DNA of 41,492 nt from Chloroflexota bacterium (GTDB taxonomy: Bacteria; Chloroflexota; Dehalococcoidia; SpSt-223): positions 1 through 41,492 of the forward strand of contig JAILZB010000006.1 of the NCBI GenBank assembly GCA_023512725.1, read 5' to 3'. Positions 9,695-18,091 of the stretch are shown piece by piece (within the stretch, counting starts at the first letter, position 1; the number at the start of each line of letters is the position of its first letter). Position numbers and translations under genes: made by a program. The notes under the pieces were generated by a model, which worked only from the letters and a program-made list of their open reading frames with translations, ran no database searches and was not told the origin of the DNA.

Positions 9695-11445
9695 GGGCTT
9701 CCCCCCACCTCGCGGCGGAAGATCACCACCTCGCTGTTGCGGAACGCCACGCGGAAACCTCGCGGTGGGGTTTGCCCAAAGCGAGCGGCGATAGGGTCCA
9801 GGTGGTACTGCTTGGAAGTGGGAGCGAGCATCACCAGGTAAGTAATCGGTTGGGGTGGCTGACCCGCGCGAAAGCCGACCGGGTCGGCCAGGGCGCCGTC
9901 CCAGAACCGGTAATCACTCTCGGTGATGAAGCGGCGGACCGGTCGGCTGCCATAGGTGAGCAGGTACTTCGCCAGGGGCTGCGAGAAATCGGCCATCAGG
10001 ACGAAGCCGTCATCCGGCTGGCTGGCCAGCCAGGTGGCAGCTTGCTGGCTAGCGACCGCATTGACGGCGCTCCGCTGCAGCACACCCTCGGCGTAGACGA
10101 CCGGCCCGCGCGGTTCCAGGGCCAGCAGCACCGCTGAGGCGAGGGCAACGCTCACGATCATCAGCGCGAGCGTTCCCTGCACTCGACCGCGGAACAGCGC
10201 GAGCAGCGCGGTGGGAGCGAGGGCCACCAGAGGGGCCAGGGTGGTGCCGTAGCGCACGTTGAACAGCCCCTCGGGGAGTTCGGCGCGCGTGATGATGACG
10301 CTCTGACTGGTAGTGAGGGCGAGAAGATAGAACCAGAACGGTGCCGTCGCGACCCCGAGGGTGAGGGCAGCCCAGCGGGTGGGAAGCTGGAGCGCAGCTG
10401 CGACCAGCCCGGCCACGGTGAAGACGAGCGCTGCCGGCCCGAAGCACTCCAGCACCGCCTGGGTGTAGGTCGCGGCCGCCTGGAGCGGATCCCCCTCCTC
10501 GATCCGTCGACCGCCGACGGTCGGGATCTGGCCTGCCCGGACGAGGTCCTGGACGATGCTTCCCGAGGAGTAGGGGCCGAGCAGGAACGCGAGTGGGTCG
10601 CCGTAGGTGGCCAGGTTATAGAGCAGCCAGAGCAGAATGGCATAGAGCGGGATGAGCGCGAACAGGATCCCCACGGCGAGTGAGCGCTCGGCCGCCTCCC
10701 CGCGAGGCCGGAGCCAGCCTCCCACGAGCAGCGCCCCTCCGACAAACGCGGTCAGCACCCAGCCATCGTAGCGGGAGAGGAGCGCTCCGGCCGAGCCGAT
10801 GCTGGCAGCCAGGATGGCGCTGGTGGGCACGGTCCCCTGCTGGAAGCTCGCCAGCGCGCGGGCCAGCCCGGCGAGCGCTAGGCAGCTGAAGGCGAGAGCA
10901 GGCGCCTCCGTCATCGGGGTGGTGAAGAGATAGACCACGTTCGGGTTGATCAACAGCAGCGCGGCCGCCAGCATCCCGGCCACGCGCCCCCCCACGGTAG
11001 CACCGGCGAGAAAGAGCGAGCCCGTTGCCAGGAGGAGCGCCGGCAGGCCGAGCAGCGCGCCCGCGAGGCCACTCGCCCAGATGGGGTCGATGCTCACCAG
11101 GGGCAGGAGCAGCAACGGCGGTAGCGGCAGCCAGACGGTTCCCAATCGGGCCAGGCCGGGCTCGAGGGCATCCACCACCCGCCGGGCGGTCAGCTCGTGA
11201 GCGAGGGCGTCAGCATAGGCCCGGAGCATCCCCTGGCGGGCGACCAACAGCGTTGCCCCCAGCCAGACCAGCGCCGTCAGCGCAAGTAGGGGAAGTGGGG
11301 GGCGCGCTGCGGGCGCAGGGAGAACGGCGGCCAGGTTGCCCCGGCTGACCCCTTTTCGCTGGCGCGGCGCGCGGGGCTGGACAGCCTCGAGCAGCCGCTT
11401 CCGCTGCTCGATCGCACGAAGGCGGTAGCGGTTCGGGAGGCGCAT
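9685..11445 (-). CDS. GT-C type membrane glycosyltransferase-like protein (ArnT/PMT clan)
   Basis: Large polytopic protein of 586 residues with about 10-12 hydrophobic segments. After a basic N-terminal tail of about 45 residues, a first membrane helix is followed by a periplasmic loop with DALAHELTARRV and a PLPPLLLLP stretch. This layout fits the dolichyl-phosphate-mannose mannosyltransferase/ArnT/RgtA-like GT-C clan, as does FTTPMTEAPAL in the third loop. Such enzymes use polyprenyl-phosphate sugars outside the cytoplasmic membrane; acceptor and donor are unknown here. A soluble C-terminal domain of about 150 residues follows the last helix. ATG 11445 lacks a strong ribosome-binding site; upstream, a 5-codon frame (ATGCAGGCAACTGGCTGA) ends in TGATG over the start, which could couple initiation. 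Confidence 0.78.
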   Translation of the reverse strand: MRLPNRYRLRAIEQRKRLLEAVQPRAPRQRKGVSRGNLAAVLPAPAARPPLPLLALTALVWLGATLLVARQGMLRAYADALAHELTARRVVDALEPGLARLGTVWLPLPPLLLLPLVSIDPIWASGLAGALLGLPALLLATGSLFLAGATVGGRVAGMLAAALLLINPNVVYLFTTPMTEAPALAFSCLALAGLARALASFQQGTVPTSAILAASIGSAGALLSRYDGWVLTAFVGGALLVGGWLRPRGEAAERSLAVGILFALIPLYAILLWLLYNLATYGDPLAFLLGPYSSGSIVQDLVRAGQIPTVGGRRIEEGDPLQAAATYTQAVLECFGPAALVFTVAGLVAAALQLPTRWAALTLGVATAPFWFYLLALTTSQSVIITRAELPEGLFNVRYGTTLAPLVALAPTALLALFRGRVQGTLALMIVSVALASAVLLALEPRGPVVYAEGVLQRSAVNAVASQQAATWLASQPDDGFVLMADFSQPLAKYLLTYGSRPVRRFITESDYRFWDGALADPVGFRAGQPPQPITYLVMLAPTSKQYHLDPIAARFGQTPPRGFRVAFRNSEVVIFRREVGGSPYS

Positions 11446-11776
11446 CAGCCAGTTGCCTGCATGGTCGCCGTCATCATCAGGATACCCTGTCAGTGGCCTT
11501 CCTCGACACGATGAGGGAGAGCGTGTGGGCTAACCGCCTGGGGGGAGTTCTCGCGCGGCGCGTGGGCGCAGCGCGGAGGACGGTTGCACACCATCGTTCC
11601 GCGCTGTCCAGACCCGAGCATGAACGCTCGCTGCTTTGGTGAGCGGTTCGACCGGGCCATGACCCCCTACGACGATCCGCGCGCCAGCGGCCCGGGTGGC
11701 AGGGTGCTGGCACCCCTGCAACGAGTGTGCAATACTTCGCAGATGGAAGCGATGATGGCCAACGTAAGGAGGACGG
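11446..11776. other. intergenic region between divergent genes (331 bp)
   Basis: No convincing gene on either strand. It contains a near-perfect hairpin, GCAGGGTGC-tg-GCACCCCTGC (11699-11719, one bulged C), followed by CAATACT (11730-11736), which could serve as a weak -10 for the methyltransferase gene. I found no good -35. The consensus ribosome-binding site TAAGGAGG (11765-11772) belongs to the next gene. I compared it with the known riboswitch cores I remember (SAM-I, TPP, T-box) and saw no match. Confidence 0.4.
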
Positions 11777-12790
11777 ATGGACCGCGGGCATCTTGGAACG
11801 GCAGTTGCGCCCACCGAGCGGGATGACGAAAGCTACCTCGACTTTGTCGAGGGGCTGCGGGTCTTCAACATGAGCAAGGTGCAGGCGGCCATGGCCGAGC
11901 GGGCAGCCACCGAGCCAGGCGCAATCGACCAGCTGCCGATCGTGGCGAGCCGCAACCGCCTCTACCGCTCGCAACAGGAGATGATGTGGCGGGGTGTCAT
12001 CGAGACCTACCGCAAGCGCCAGGACGAGCTGCTCCGCGAACTCGATGCGGCCGAGCGCCGCGGCCCTGGCCGGGTCGAGTGGGACCCCGCCTTTGTCTAT
12101 CCGGACTACTACGCCCAGGTGAACTACCACCTCCAGCCGGGTGGGTATGCGACCGACCCCCTCGCCGGCTATATCTATCACCTCGGGACCAAGGTCTTCT
12201 TCACCGGTCGCAATAACACCGACGACGTCCAGCGCCAGCTGATCAACCTCGCACCAGCCCCACGGGATGGGCAGGTGCGCCGGATCCTGGACCTCGCCTG
12301 CTCGATCGGCCAGAGCACCACGGCCTGGAAGGAGCGCTTCCCCAATGCCGAAGTCTGGGGCATCGATGCCTCCGCGCCGATGGTGCGCTATGCCCACAAG
12401 CGTGCTGTCGACCTGGGGATCGATGTCATCTTCTCCCAGCGCCTGGCCGAGGAGACGAAGTTCCCCGACAACTTCTTCGACATCGTCTATGCCTTCATCC
12501 TCTTCCACGAAATCCCGCGCGCCGTCGGTGAGCGCGTCGTCCAGGAGGCTCACCGGATCCTACGGCCGGGCGGACTGTTCATCGTCGTCGATGCTCGATC
12601 GATCGACCCCCAGGCCCCAACGCCCACCCAGCAGGTGATCTGGGGCTTCGAAACCACCGACAACGGCGAGCCCTACATGTGGGAGTTCGTCACCTGGGAT
12701 TTCAACGGCTACCTGCGCCGCTTCTTCCGCACGGTGGTCGACGACTACACGTCGGGCAGCTTCCTCCCGATGCGCGTGGCCGAGAAGTAG
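11777..12790 (+). CDS. class I SAM-dependent methyltransferase
   Basis: Cytosolic methyltransferase of 337 residues with a full consensus ribosome-binding site (TAAGGAGG) 4 nt before the ATG. An N-terminal helical region of about 150 residues of unknown function precedes a Rossmann methyltransferase domain. Motif I is ILDLACSIGQST (usually DxGxGxG; a Cys stands in place of the first Gly), followed by an acidic strand end (VWGIDAS), motif post-II with AEETKFPDNFFDIV, and RILRPGGLFIVVD. The pattern is that of UbiE/COQ5-like small-molecule methyltransferases. Substrate unknown; no pathway genes lie beside it. A hairpin 18 nt after the stop may end the transcript. Confidence 0.85.
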   Translation: MDRGHLGTAVAPTERDDESYLDFVEGLRVFNMSKVQAAMAERAATEPGAIDQLPIVASRNRLYRSQQEMMWRGVIETYRKRQDELLRELDAAERRGPGRVEWDPAFVYPDYYAQVNYHLQPGGYATDPLAGYIYHLGTKVFFTGRNNTDDVQRQLINLAPAPRDGQVRRILDLACSIGQSTTAWKERFPNAEVWGIDASAPMVRYAHKRAVDLGIDVIFSQRLAEETKFPDNFFDIVYAFILFHEIPRAVGERVVQEAHRILRPGGLFIVVDARSIDPQAPTPTQQVIWGFETTDNGEPYMWEFVTWDFNGYLRRFFRTVVDDYTSGSFLPMRVAEK

Positions 12791-13255
12791 CCACCGAGGT
12801 TGCTTCTCCCGCTCGCCCTGAGCCTGGTGAAGCTCAGCGGGTGGTTACAGGCCTGTGGGGAGCCGAGAGCGTGGCCGGCACGCACTCGCCGCGGGCCATC
12901 CGCCAACTGAACCTTCTGGACTGGACGCTGCGGGTCCTGCTCTCGCCACCGGATCGCCAGCTGGCTCGCCTGGTGGCGCGGCCAGCAGCTCAGCCAGAGC
13001 TACCGGTCGGACGGTGTTCGCTCTCGCGGCCGTCACCTTGAACGTCTCATAGCCTCGCCGACTGGCCCCTTGTGGGCCTCGATACCCTCGCCTTCTGCTG
13101 CCGGGGCGGCATCATGCTGAAACAGGGTGGTGTGGCCTCACTCCCCTGATCGCTCGCCATGCGGGGGATGCTCGCAGCGCGGGCGGCCAGCCAGCGACTG
13201 ATGGTCTCGCGTGAGCAGGCCGACCGCAGGCGTGCTGAGAATGTGTCGCGCCTAC
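12791..13255. other. gene-poor stretch (465 bp)
   Basis: Apart from the hairpin just after 12808, I see nothing I can name. Short frames exist on both strands (for example 13047-13259 on the minus strand, containing SRETISRWLAARAA, which faintly resembles a helix-turn-helix), but none has a ribosome-binding site and continues into a recognisable family. It may be the eroded remnant of a lost gene. Confidence 0.35.
12808..12841. repeat. hairpin with CCCGCTCGCCCTGAGC-type core
   Basis: Nested inverted repeat: CCCGC (12808-12812) pairs with GCGGG (12837-12841), and TGAGC (12819-12823) pairs with GCTCA (12832-12836) around an 8-nt loop. The core CGCTCGCCCTGAGC is like a short dispersed palindromic repeat common in genomes from several phyla. 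It lies 18 nt after the methyltransferase stop and could act as a transcript 3' structure. It lacks a U-tract, so it is not a classical terminator. Only one copy is seen in this window. Confidence 0.5.
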
Positions 13256-13684
13256 TCACGTTGGCGCTGGGGATGCTTGTTGTTCCAGTTGGTGGCTAAG
13301 GTCCTTCCCGAGCAGTCGCCAGGCCGCTCGACCGCGGAGCAAGAGCGGAAACGGCGCCAGCGGGGTGAGCGCTGTCAGGCCGATCAGCGTGGCGTAGCGC
13401 GCTTGCTGCTTTGCCTGGCGGTAGGCTGCGGTGGGGCAGAGCCCGGGCGTGGCCCAGAGCGCTTCCCGTTCCTCCTCGCTGGCGAGGAGCCAAAAGCGCA
13501 CCCAGGCGGCCCGGGCCACGGCCATGACTGGCCCCCCAGCGCGCTTCAGCCAGATACGGTCGCCCGGTGCGACCCGACCCCAGGGTGGGCGTCGGTCGCG
13601 GGCCAGCCGGCTCTCGACCGTCTTTCTCCCCCCTAGGATCTCCGCCAGCGGCTCGGGTGCCAGGATCGCAAGATGGTCCGCCAT
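13256..13684 (-). CDS. ASCH-domain protein
   Basis: The product is 142 residues. The N-terminal half has the ASCH signature: a first strand (HLAILAPEPLAEILGGRKTVESRL) in which the GxKTxExRL element is typical, then WGRVAPGDRIWLK, where GDRI leads into the core barrel strand. ASCH domains share the PUA-like beta-barrel fold and are implicated in RNA binding; one group acts as N4-acetylcytidine amidohydrolases. The visible residues do not settle RNA binding versus hydrolase. The gene begins at ATG 13684 without a strong Shine-Dalgarno and stands alone, with about 150 bp of apparently empty DNA (13685-13838) before the PilZ gene. Confidence 0.72.
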   Translation of the reverse strand: MADHLAILAPEPLAEILGGRKTVESRLARDRRPPWGRVAPGDRIWLKRAGGPVMAVARAAWVRFWLLASEEEREALWATPGLCPTAAYRQAKQQARYATLIGLTALTPLAPFPLLLRGRAAWRLLGKDLSHQLEQQASPAPT

Positions 13685-13838
13685 GCCGGAAGGCTACCCC
13701 CAACCGGTCCCTGCTGCCCAGCGAAGCGCGGGCTCTCCTCCCGATTCTCCCTGCCGCTGCCCGTCACTGCTCGGTCGACCGAGAGGGCGTGGGCGCTGAC
13801 CCCGAGCAGGCCAGCGCGTGCTCCACAGGAGGAACCAT

Positions 13839-14870
13839 TCAGCGTGCGGGTGGCTGATAGCTAGCGAGTAAGCTCCGGAAGACGAAAAGCACGATCCGAC
13901 GACGGTCACTCTCGGCCAGGGTGGTGAACCGTGCACGGTAGATCAGCTTCCCCTCACTGGGTGGCGGGAGGGCATCAGCCAGCGTGACCACCGCACCCAG
14001 CGGCGGGCTATCATCCAGCCGCAAGCCGATTTCCAGCCGCTCGGCCGGTTGCAGCAGCTCGGTCGTCTGAAAGCGCAGCCCACCCCCGCTCAGGTCGAGC
14101 AGTTCCAGCGTGAAGCGGCCGCCCAACCGGGTGCCGAAGGGGCTCAGGCGATAGGCCCAGCCGCTCACGCCGTCGACCGGCACGCGAGCAAAGCGGCGCC
14201 GCCGGACGTGTGCTCCCAGCTCGCGGAAGAGATAGCGCTTGAAGCGGCTCTGTTCGCTCGCCGTGAGCTCCTCCAGCCGGCACTGGTAGGTCGTCTCTGG
14301 CACGAGGCCAGCAGCCGGGAGCTCCTCCTCGACGATGGCAATCGGCTCAACCGGCGGGTCATCTCCCACTTCGAGCCGGACACCGAGCGCCGCCCCGAGC
14401 GCGAGGGGAATGTCGGCTCCAAGGCGGATACTCTCAGCATTCAGGTCGTAGATACGGATGGCGAACGGGGTGCAGCCCTCCTCCGAGTGGCAGAGCCGTC
14501 CCTGCGTCAGGATCGGGTGCTGGAGCACCCGGCGCGGCCCGTTCGTATGCTCGTACTGGCGGATGTCGACCACCAGTTGGAGAGCGATCGTGGCGCGGCC
14601 ACGCGGGCGAGTACTAGCCAGGCGGGAGAACAGGACATAACGGCCGCTGGCTGTGGAGAAATGGGCCCGCACGATCTGGTTGAGGTGTGGGAGGATCTGC
14701 CCGCCAGACGCCTCCGCCAGCTCGACCAGGAGCTGGTCGCGCTGGAGGTCGGTCAGGTAACCCCGTGCAGAGGCCTCGCGGCCCGTTGGCAGCAACCAGC
14801 GCAGTTCGAAGGGGAGTCGCGGGAGGCCTCCTGTCGCCGGCTCGGTCACGGGAAGGGCGCGGTGGATCAC
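13839..14870 (-). CDS. PilZ-domain protein (c-di-GMP receptor type), probably two PilZ domains
   Basis: The same frame is open to 15497, but upstream of 14870 it is only the antisense of the MazG gene. GTG 14870 has GAAAGGAG (14885-14878) 7 nt upstream, giving a 343-residue protein. The C-terminal part carries the PilZ c-di-GMP motifs: an Arg-rich RRRRFARV element (RxxxR) and LLDLSGGGLRF (DxSxxG). The central part contains a second, degenerate copy (IYDLNAESIRLG) and an N-terminal YcgR-like region. Proteins of this layout bind c-di-GMP and control motility, adhesion or exopolysaccharide. No flagellar or pilus genes are in the window. The gene lies 70 nt downstream of the MazG gene in the same orientation. 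Confidence 0.85.
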   Translation of the reverse strand: MIHRALPVTEPATGGLPRLPFELRWLLPTGREASARGYLTDLQRDQLLVELAEASGGQILPHLNQIVRAHFSTASGRYVLFSRLASTRPRGRATIALQLVVDIRQYEHTNGPRRVLQHPILTQGRLCHSEEGCTPFAIRIYDLNAESIRLGADIPLALGAALGVRLEVGDDPPVEPIAIVEEELPAAGLVPETTYQCRLEELTASEQSRFKRYLFRELGAHVRRRRFARVPVDGVSGWAYRLSPFGTRLGGRFTLELLDLSGGGLRFQTTELLQPAERLEIGLRLDDSPPLGAVVTLADALPPPSEGKLIYRARFTTLAESDRRRIVLFVFRSLLASYQPPAR

Positions 14871-14940
14871 GGGCCGGCTCCTTTCTTGCTCTTCTGTTTC
14901 CCCTTTCGGCTGTCGCAGGGCGGCACTTGAGCCCGGAGCA

Positions 14941-16359
14941 CTACTCAGCCCGCGCAGTTTCTTGCCACCAGCGGCTGATCTCGACTGCCGAGCACTGGTC
15001 GAGCGAGCGGCCGCTCGTTCGGGCGCGCTCCTCCAGGGCAGCGAAGCGCTGGCGGAAGCGGCTGGCCGCGGCCCGTAGGGCATCCTCGGCAGCAAACCCG
15101 AGCTGGTTGGCCAGCTGGGCCAGCTGCCAGAGCACCTCACCCCCGGCCTGGAAGCGCGCCTCCTCCCCTGTGGCTGCGCGCAGCTCGGCGAGCTTCCGCT
15201 CCACCTCGCTCCAGAGGGTCTCGTGGTCGTTGGCAGGAAGGCCAGCCCGTTCAGCGCGCTGCTGCAGAGCAACAGCTTGGGCCAGCGCCGGGAGGCTCCG
15301 CGGGACGCTTGCCAACCGGGAGCTGTGCTCCCCACGCTCGCTCGCTTTGATCCGCTCCCAGTTCGCCTCCACCTGCTCGGGAGTGTCGGCGACCACCGCT
15401 CCAAAGACGTGGGGATGGCGACGGATGAGCTTCCTGGTGATCCACCGGTAGACATCCCGCAGGGTGAAGTGCCCGTGCTCTTCCGCAATGGCAGCATTCA
15501 GGTAGACCTGCAGCAGCACGTCGCCGAGTTCGTGACCATAGGCGACGAGGTCGCCGCTCTCCAGCGCGTCAATCGCCTCGAACGTCTCTTCGATCAGATA
15601 CTGGCGCAGGCTCTCGTGGGTCTGGGCGCGGTCCCAGGGGCACTCGCGGCGCAGGCGGTGGACCACCTCGTTGAAGGTCCGCTCGCTCCCAACGCCGGCC
15701 AGCAGCGGGAGGGCAGGCAGGTAGAGGCAGGTCAGGTGGTCGAAATCGTTGCGCCGGTCCAGAGTGGCCAGTGGTAGCCAGGTCACCCGCACCTCGGGCA
15801 GGCCGGCGTGGGCGATCAGGGCCACCCTGTGCTCAGGGGGATAGTGCTCCAGGAGAGCGAGCTTGAGCAGCCCGGCGACCCGACGGCTATGCAGCTGGCC
15901 GACGAGCGCTGGGCGGAAGGGATCGAGGTCCGGCTGATAGGCATCCACCACCTGGAGCCCGGCTTCGAGGGCATCGACCCCCACGGCCATCAGGGCTGGC
16001 TCGACGAAGCTCAGCCCCGCGATCAGGCGGAGCGGGATCCCTCGCTCAGCAGCGGCGGCTTGCAGCTGACGGACGGTCGCTTCGCCAACGAGCGGGTGCC
16101 CGGGCACTGCGTAGACCAGGTCCCCCTCGGCACCACGCTCAAGTAAGCGGGCAACAATGGTGGTATAGAGCTCTTCGAACGTCTCGGCACGCTCGTAGAG
16201 GTCGTCAAACGACTCGGTGGGGATGCTCGCGGGGATCGCGGCAACCGCGGGATGGCGAGCGGTGCGGAGGTACACCCGGGGTGCGTTGGCCAGCACCTCG
16301 GCAGCCTGGCACGTCAACAGCTCCGGACCAGCCGGTCCGAGGCCGACGACGGTGATCAT
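14941..16359 (-). CDS. tetrapyrrole methylase-like / MazG nucleotide pyrophosphohydrolase fusion
   Basis: YabN-type fusion of 472 residues. The first about 215 residues form a SAM-dependent tetrapyrrole-methylase-like domain (ITVVGLGPAGPELLT; VYAVPGHPLVGE). The rest is MazG, which hydrolyses nucleoside triphosphates to monophosphates and PPi as house-cleaning. The first MazG half has ECPWDRAQTHESL, an EETFE motif and ELGDVLLQ, the metal-binding ExxE...ExxD set. The second half keeps the DALRAAASRFRQRF ending but has GGEVLW where GDxLF is expected, so it is probably structural. ATG 16359 has no Shine-Dalgarno; the promoter places transcription start at or next to the ATG, suggesting a leaderless mRNA. 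Confidence 0.92.
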   Translation of the reverse strand: MITVVGLGPAGPELLTCQAAEVLANAPRVYLRTARHPAVAAIPASIPTESFDDLYERAETFEELYTTIVARLLERGAEGDLVYAVPGHPLVGEATVRQLQAAAAERGIPLRLIAGLSFVEPALMAVGVDALEAGLQVVDAYQPDLDPFRPALVGQLHSRRVAGLLKLALLEHYPPEHRVALIAHAGLPEVRVTWLPLATLDRRNDFDHLTCLYLPALPLLAGVGSERTFNEVVHRLRRECPWDRAQTHESLRQYLIEETFEAIDALESGDLVAYGHELGDVLLQVYLNAAIAEEHGHFTLRDVYRWITRKLIRRHPHVFGAVVADTPEQVEANWERIKASERGEHSSRLASVPRSLPALAQAVALQQRAERAGLPANDHETLWSEVERKLAELRAATGEEARFQAGGEVLWQLAQLANQLGFAAEDALRAAASRFRQRFAALEERARTSGRSLDQCSAVEISRWWQETARAE

Positions 16360-16367
16360 CGCTGGCG

Positions 16368-16396
16368 ATTATTCCGCGCCCAGGGGCCGGATGCAA
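16368..16396 (-). promoter_or_regulatory. promoter of the MazG fusion gene
   Basis: On the minus strand, TTGCAT (16396-16391), a 17-bp spacer and AATAAT (16373-16368). The -10 ends 8 nt before ATG 16359, so the expected transcription start falls within about two bases of the start codon (leaderless or nearly so). Confidence 0.6.
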
Positions 16397-16410
16397 GGCG
16401 CTGCCTAGCT

Positions 16411-16439
16411 TTGACTGCTGGCGAGGCGACGACTATCCT
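16411..16439 (+). promoter_or_regulatory. promoter of the DUF1461-type gene
   Basis: TTGACT (16411-16416), a 17-bp spacer and TATCCT (16434-16439). Only 6 nt separate the -10 from GTG 16446, so initiation at the usual distance would begin at the G of the start codon. Confidence 0.6.
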
Positions 16440-16445
16440 TGCCCC

Positions 16446-17177
16446 GTGGCACGGCTGCTCTCTGTTGTCGCTCGCCTGCTGGCGGTACTGGCGCTCCCAC
16501 TCCTCTTCACCGGCACCGCCGTGCGCTTCCTGTTCACCTGGCCGCCCCTGTATGAGTACGCCCTGACGCGCTACCAGATCGCGGACCGGACTGGTATCGC
16601 ACCGGACGACCTCCAGCGGGCTAGCCAAGCGCTCATCGCCTACTTCGCCAACGACGACCCGACCGTCAACCTGATGGTGACCCAGCGCGGGGTGGTGCGT
16701 CCGCTCTTCAGCGAGCGGGAGGTGTTGCACCTGGTGGATGTCAAGGCGCTGGTACGCCTCTTCGTTCGCCTGCAGGAGCTTGCCCTGGTGGCGCTCGTGC
16801 TGCTGGCCGGCCTGGCGCTGTGGCGCGCGCGGGGAGCCGCCCTCCCGGCGATCGGCGCCGTCCTCGGCTGGGGCAGTGCCCTGACTCTGGCCCTGCTGGC
16901 AGCGCTCGCGGTGCTCGCCCTGGTCGACTTTGACCAGCTCTTCCTCCAGTTTCACCTGCTCAGCTTTCGGGCGAACGACTACTGGCTGCTGGACCCCCGC
17001 CAGCATAACCTCATCGCCCTGTTTCCGCCGCCGTTCTGGTTCGATGCCACGTTGCTGCTTGCCCTCGTCATCGGGCTACAAGCGCTGATCGCCGCCGTGG
17101 TCGGCTGGCAAGTGCGGCGTCTTGCGGTTGTCCCGCCGCCGCGCCCGGCTACCCCGGCCGAGCGGCCCTTGGCCTGA
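16446..17177 (+). CDS. integral membrane protein, DUF1461/TIGR01906 type
   Basis: Membrane protein of 243 residues beginning at GTG 16446. It has an N-terminal hydrophobic anchor (about 5-30), an extracytoplasmic region of about 75 residues containing LFSEREVLHLVDVK, two central membrane helices (about 110-130 and 137-160), a further loop rich in aromatic and acidic residues (FRANDYWLLDPRQHNLIALFP), a last helix (about 198-220) and a Pro-rich cytoplasmic tail. The L-F-x-x-x-E-x-x-H-L-x-D-V pattern and topology match the DUF1461 family, whose function is not known. No Shine-Dalgarno is present; the promoter position suggests leaderless translation. The gene is divergent from the MazG fusion. 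Confidence 0.75.
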   Translation: MARLLSVVARLLAVLALPLLFTGTAVRFLFTWPPLYEYALTRYQIADRTGIAPDDLQRASQALIAYFANDDPTVNLMVTQRGVVRPLFSEREVLHLVDVKALVRLFVRLQELALVALVLLAGLALWRARGAALPAIGAVLGWGSALTLALLAALAVLALVDFDQLFLQFHLLSFRANDYWLLDPRQHNLIALFPPPFWFDATLLLALVIGLQALIAAVVGWQVRRLAVVPPPRPATPAERPLA

Positions 17178-17187
17178 GCGTGGGCGC

Positions 17188-17216
17188 TTGACGGCAACGG
17201 CCGGACGGTATACAGT
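17188..17216 (+). promoter_or_regulatory. promoter of the crotonase-fold gene
   Basis: TTGACG (17188-17193), a 17-bp spacer and TACAGT (17211-17216), within the stretch GTATACAGT. An alternative -10, TATACA, has 15-bp spacing. The start codon follows about 26 nt later with a good ribosome-binding site (AGGAGGG). Confidence 0.55.
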
Positions 17217-17242
17217 CGCGTCGCAGACGCACAGGAGGGACG

Positions 17243-18091
17243 ATGGGCTACCCAGAGAACGTGACCTATCGCAAAGAGATGGAGGCGGCCATCTTTGAGC
17301 GGGTGGGCGATATCGCGGTCGTCACGCTCAACCGGCCGGATAACGCCAACGCCCTCAACACCCAGATGCATATCGACGTCGTCTGGTCGTGGGAGGAGAT
17401 CAACAACAACCCTGAGCTCCGGGTTGCAATCGTCACCGGGCGTGGGCGCTTCTTCTGCGCTGGTCGCGATATCAAGGAGTATCTCGAATTCTACGGGAAG
17501 GAGAGCGAAAAGAAGCTCCGGCCGATCGACGATCCCAACCATCCGATGTTCGGCAAGCTCTGTAACCACTATATCGTCACCAAGCCGTTGATCGGGGCGA
17601 TCAACGGGGTCTGCGTCGGTGGTGGGCTCGAGATCGCGCTGATGTGCGATCTTCGCGTGATGGCCGAGGATACCTACATCGCGGACCTGCACGCGAAAGT
17701 CAATGTCGGTGGGATGAATGCCCTTGCTTACGAGCTACCCTGGCCGATCGCGAACTATCTGACGATGGCAAACGGCCGCCTCTCGGCTCAGGAGTGTCTC
17801 CACTTCGGCTTTGTCAATCGCATTGGCCCCAAAGAGAAGCTGATGGAGATGGCCTTTGAGCTGGCGGAGATGGTGAAGACGAGCGGGCCAGATTCCCTCC
17901 GCCACCTGAAGGAAGGGTCGATCCGGCGCCAGATCATGAGTGGGAACATCGCCGACCCTGCCGAAGCAGCCGAGCGCCGGCGCGGCCGGATCGAAGCGCT
18001 GCGGGCTACCCAAGAGCGCGATAAGGACCTGATCGAGGGCATGCGCGCCTTTGCCGAGAAGCGCGAGGCCAGCTACCAGAAGCCGAGCTAG
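17243..18091 (+). CDS. enoyl-CoA hydratase/isomerase (crotonase) family protein
   Basis: Crotonase-fold protein of 282 residues with AGGAGGG before ATG 17243. Visible family elements are VAVVTLNRPDNANALN-like sequence near residue 25, the first oxyanion-hole segment FFCAGRDIKEY, and the second with INGVCVGGGLEIALMCDLRV. Crotonases act on acyl-CoA thioesters. The two Glu residues of classical enoyl-CoA hydratase are not evident: the segment after IADLHAKVNVGGMNALAYELPW lacks the PE motif, and the following helix lacks the second Glu and is about two residues shorter. An isomerase, hydrolase, dehalogenase-like or other crotonase reaction is therefore as likely as hydration. The stop overlaps the convergent nitrilase-like gene by 4 nt (CTAG). 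Confidence 0.85.
   Translation: MGYPENVTYRKEMEAAIFERVGDIAVVTLNRPDNANALNTQMHIDVVWSWEEINNNPELRVAIVTGRGRFFCAGRDIKEYLEFYGKESEKKLRPIDDPNHPMFGKLCNHYIVTKPLIGAINGVCVGGGLEIALMCDLRVMAEDTYIADLHAKVNVGGMNALAYELPWPIANYLTMANGRLSAQECLHFGFVNRIGPKEKLMEMAFELAEMVKTSGPDSLRHLKEGSIRRQIMSGNIADPAEAAERRRGRIEALRATQERDKDLIEGMRAFAEKREASYQKPS

Noticed and set aside
11446-11776. Possible riboswitch upstream of the SAM methyltransferase
   Set aside because: A hairpin is present, but none of the conserved cores I know (SAM-I, TPP, T-box) is visible.
13047-13259. Possible transposase or HTH remnant (SRETISRWLAARAA)
   Set aside because: Too short and isolated, with no DDE motif, terminal inverted repeats or target duplication.
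14871-15497. N-terminal extension of the PilZ frame
   Set aside because: It is antisense-phase sequence of the MazG gene, rich in Ser/Arg/Pro. GTG 14870 with GAAAGGAG is the better start.
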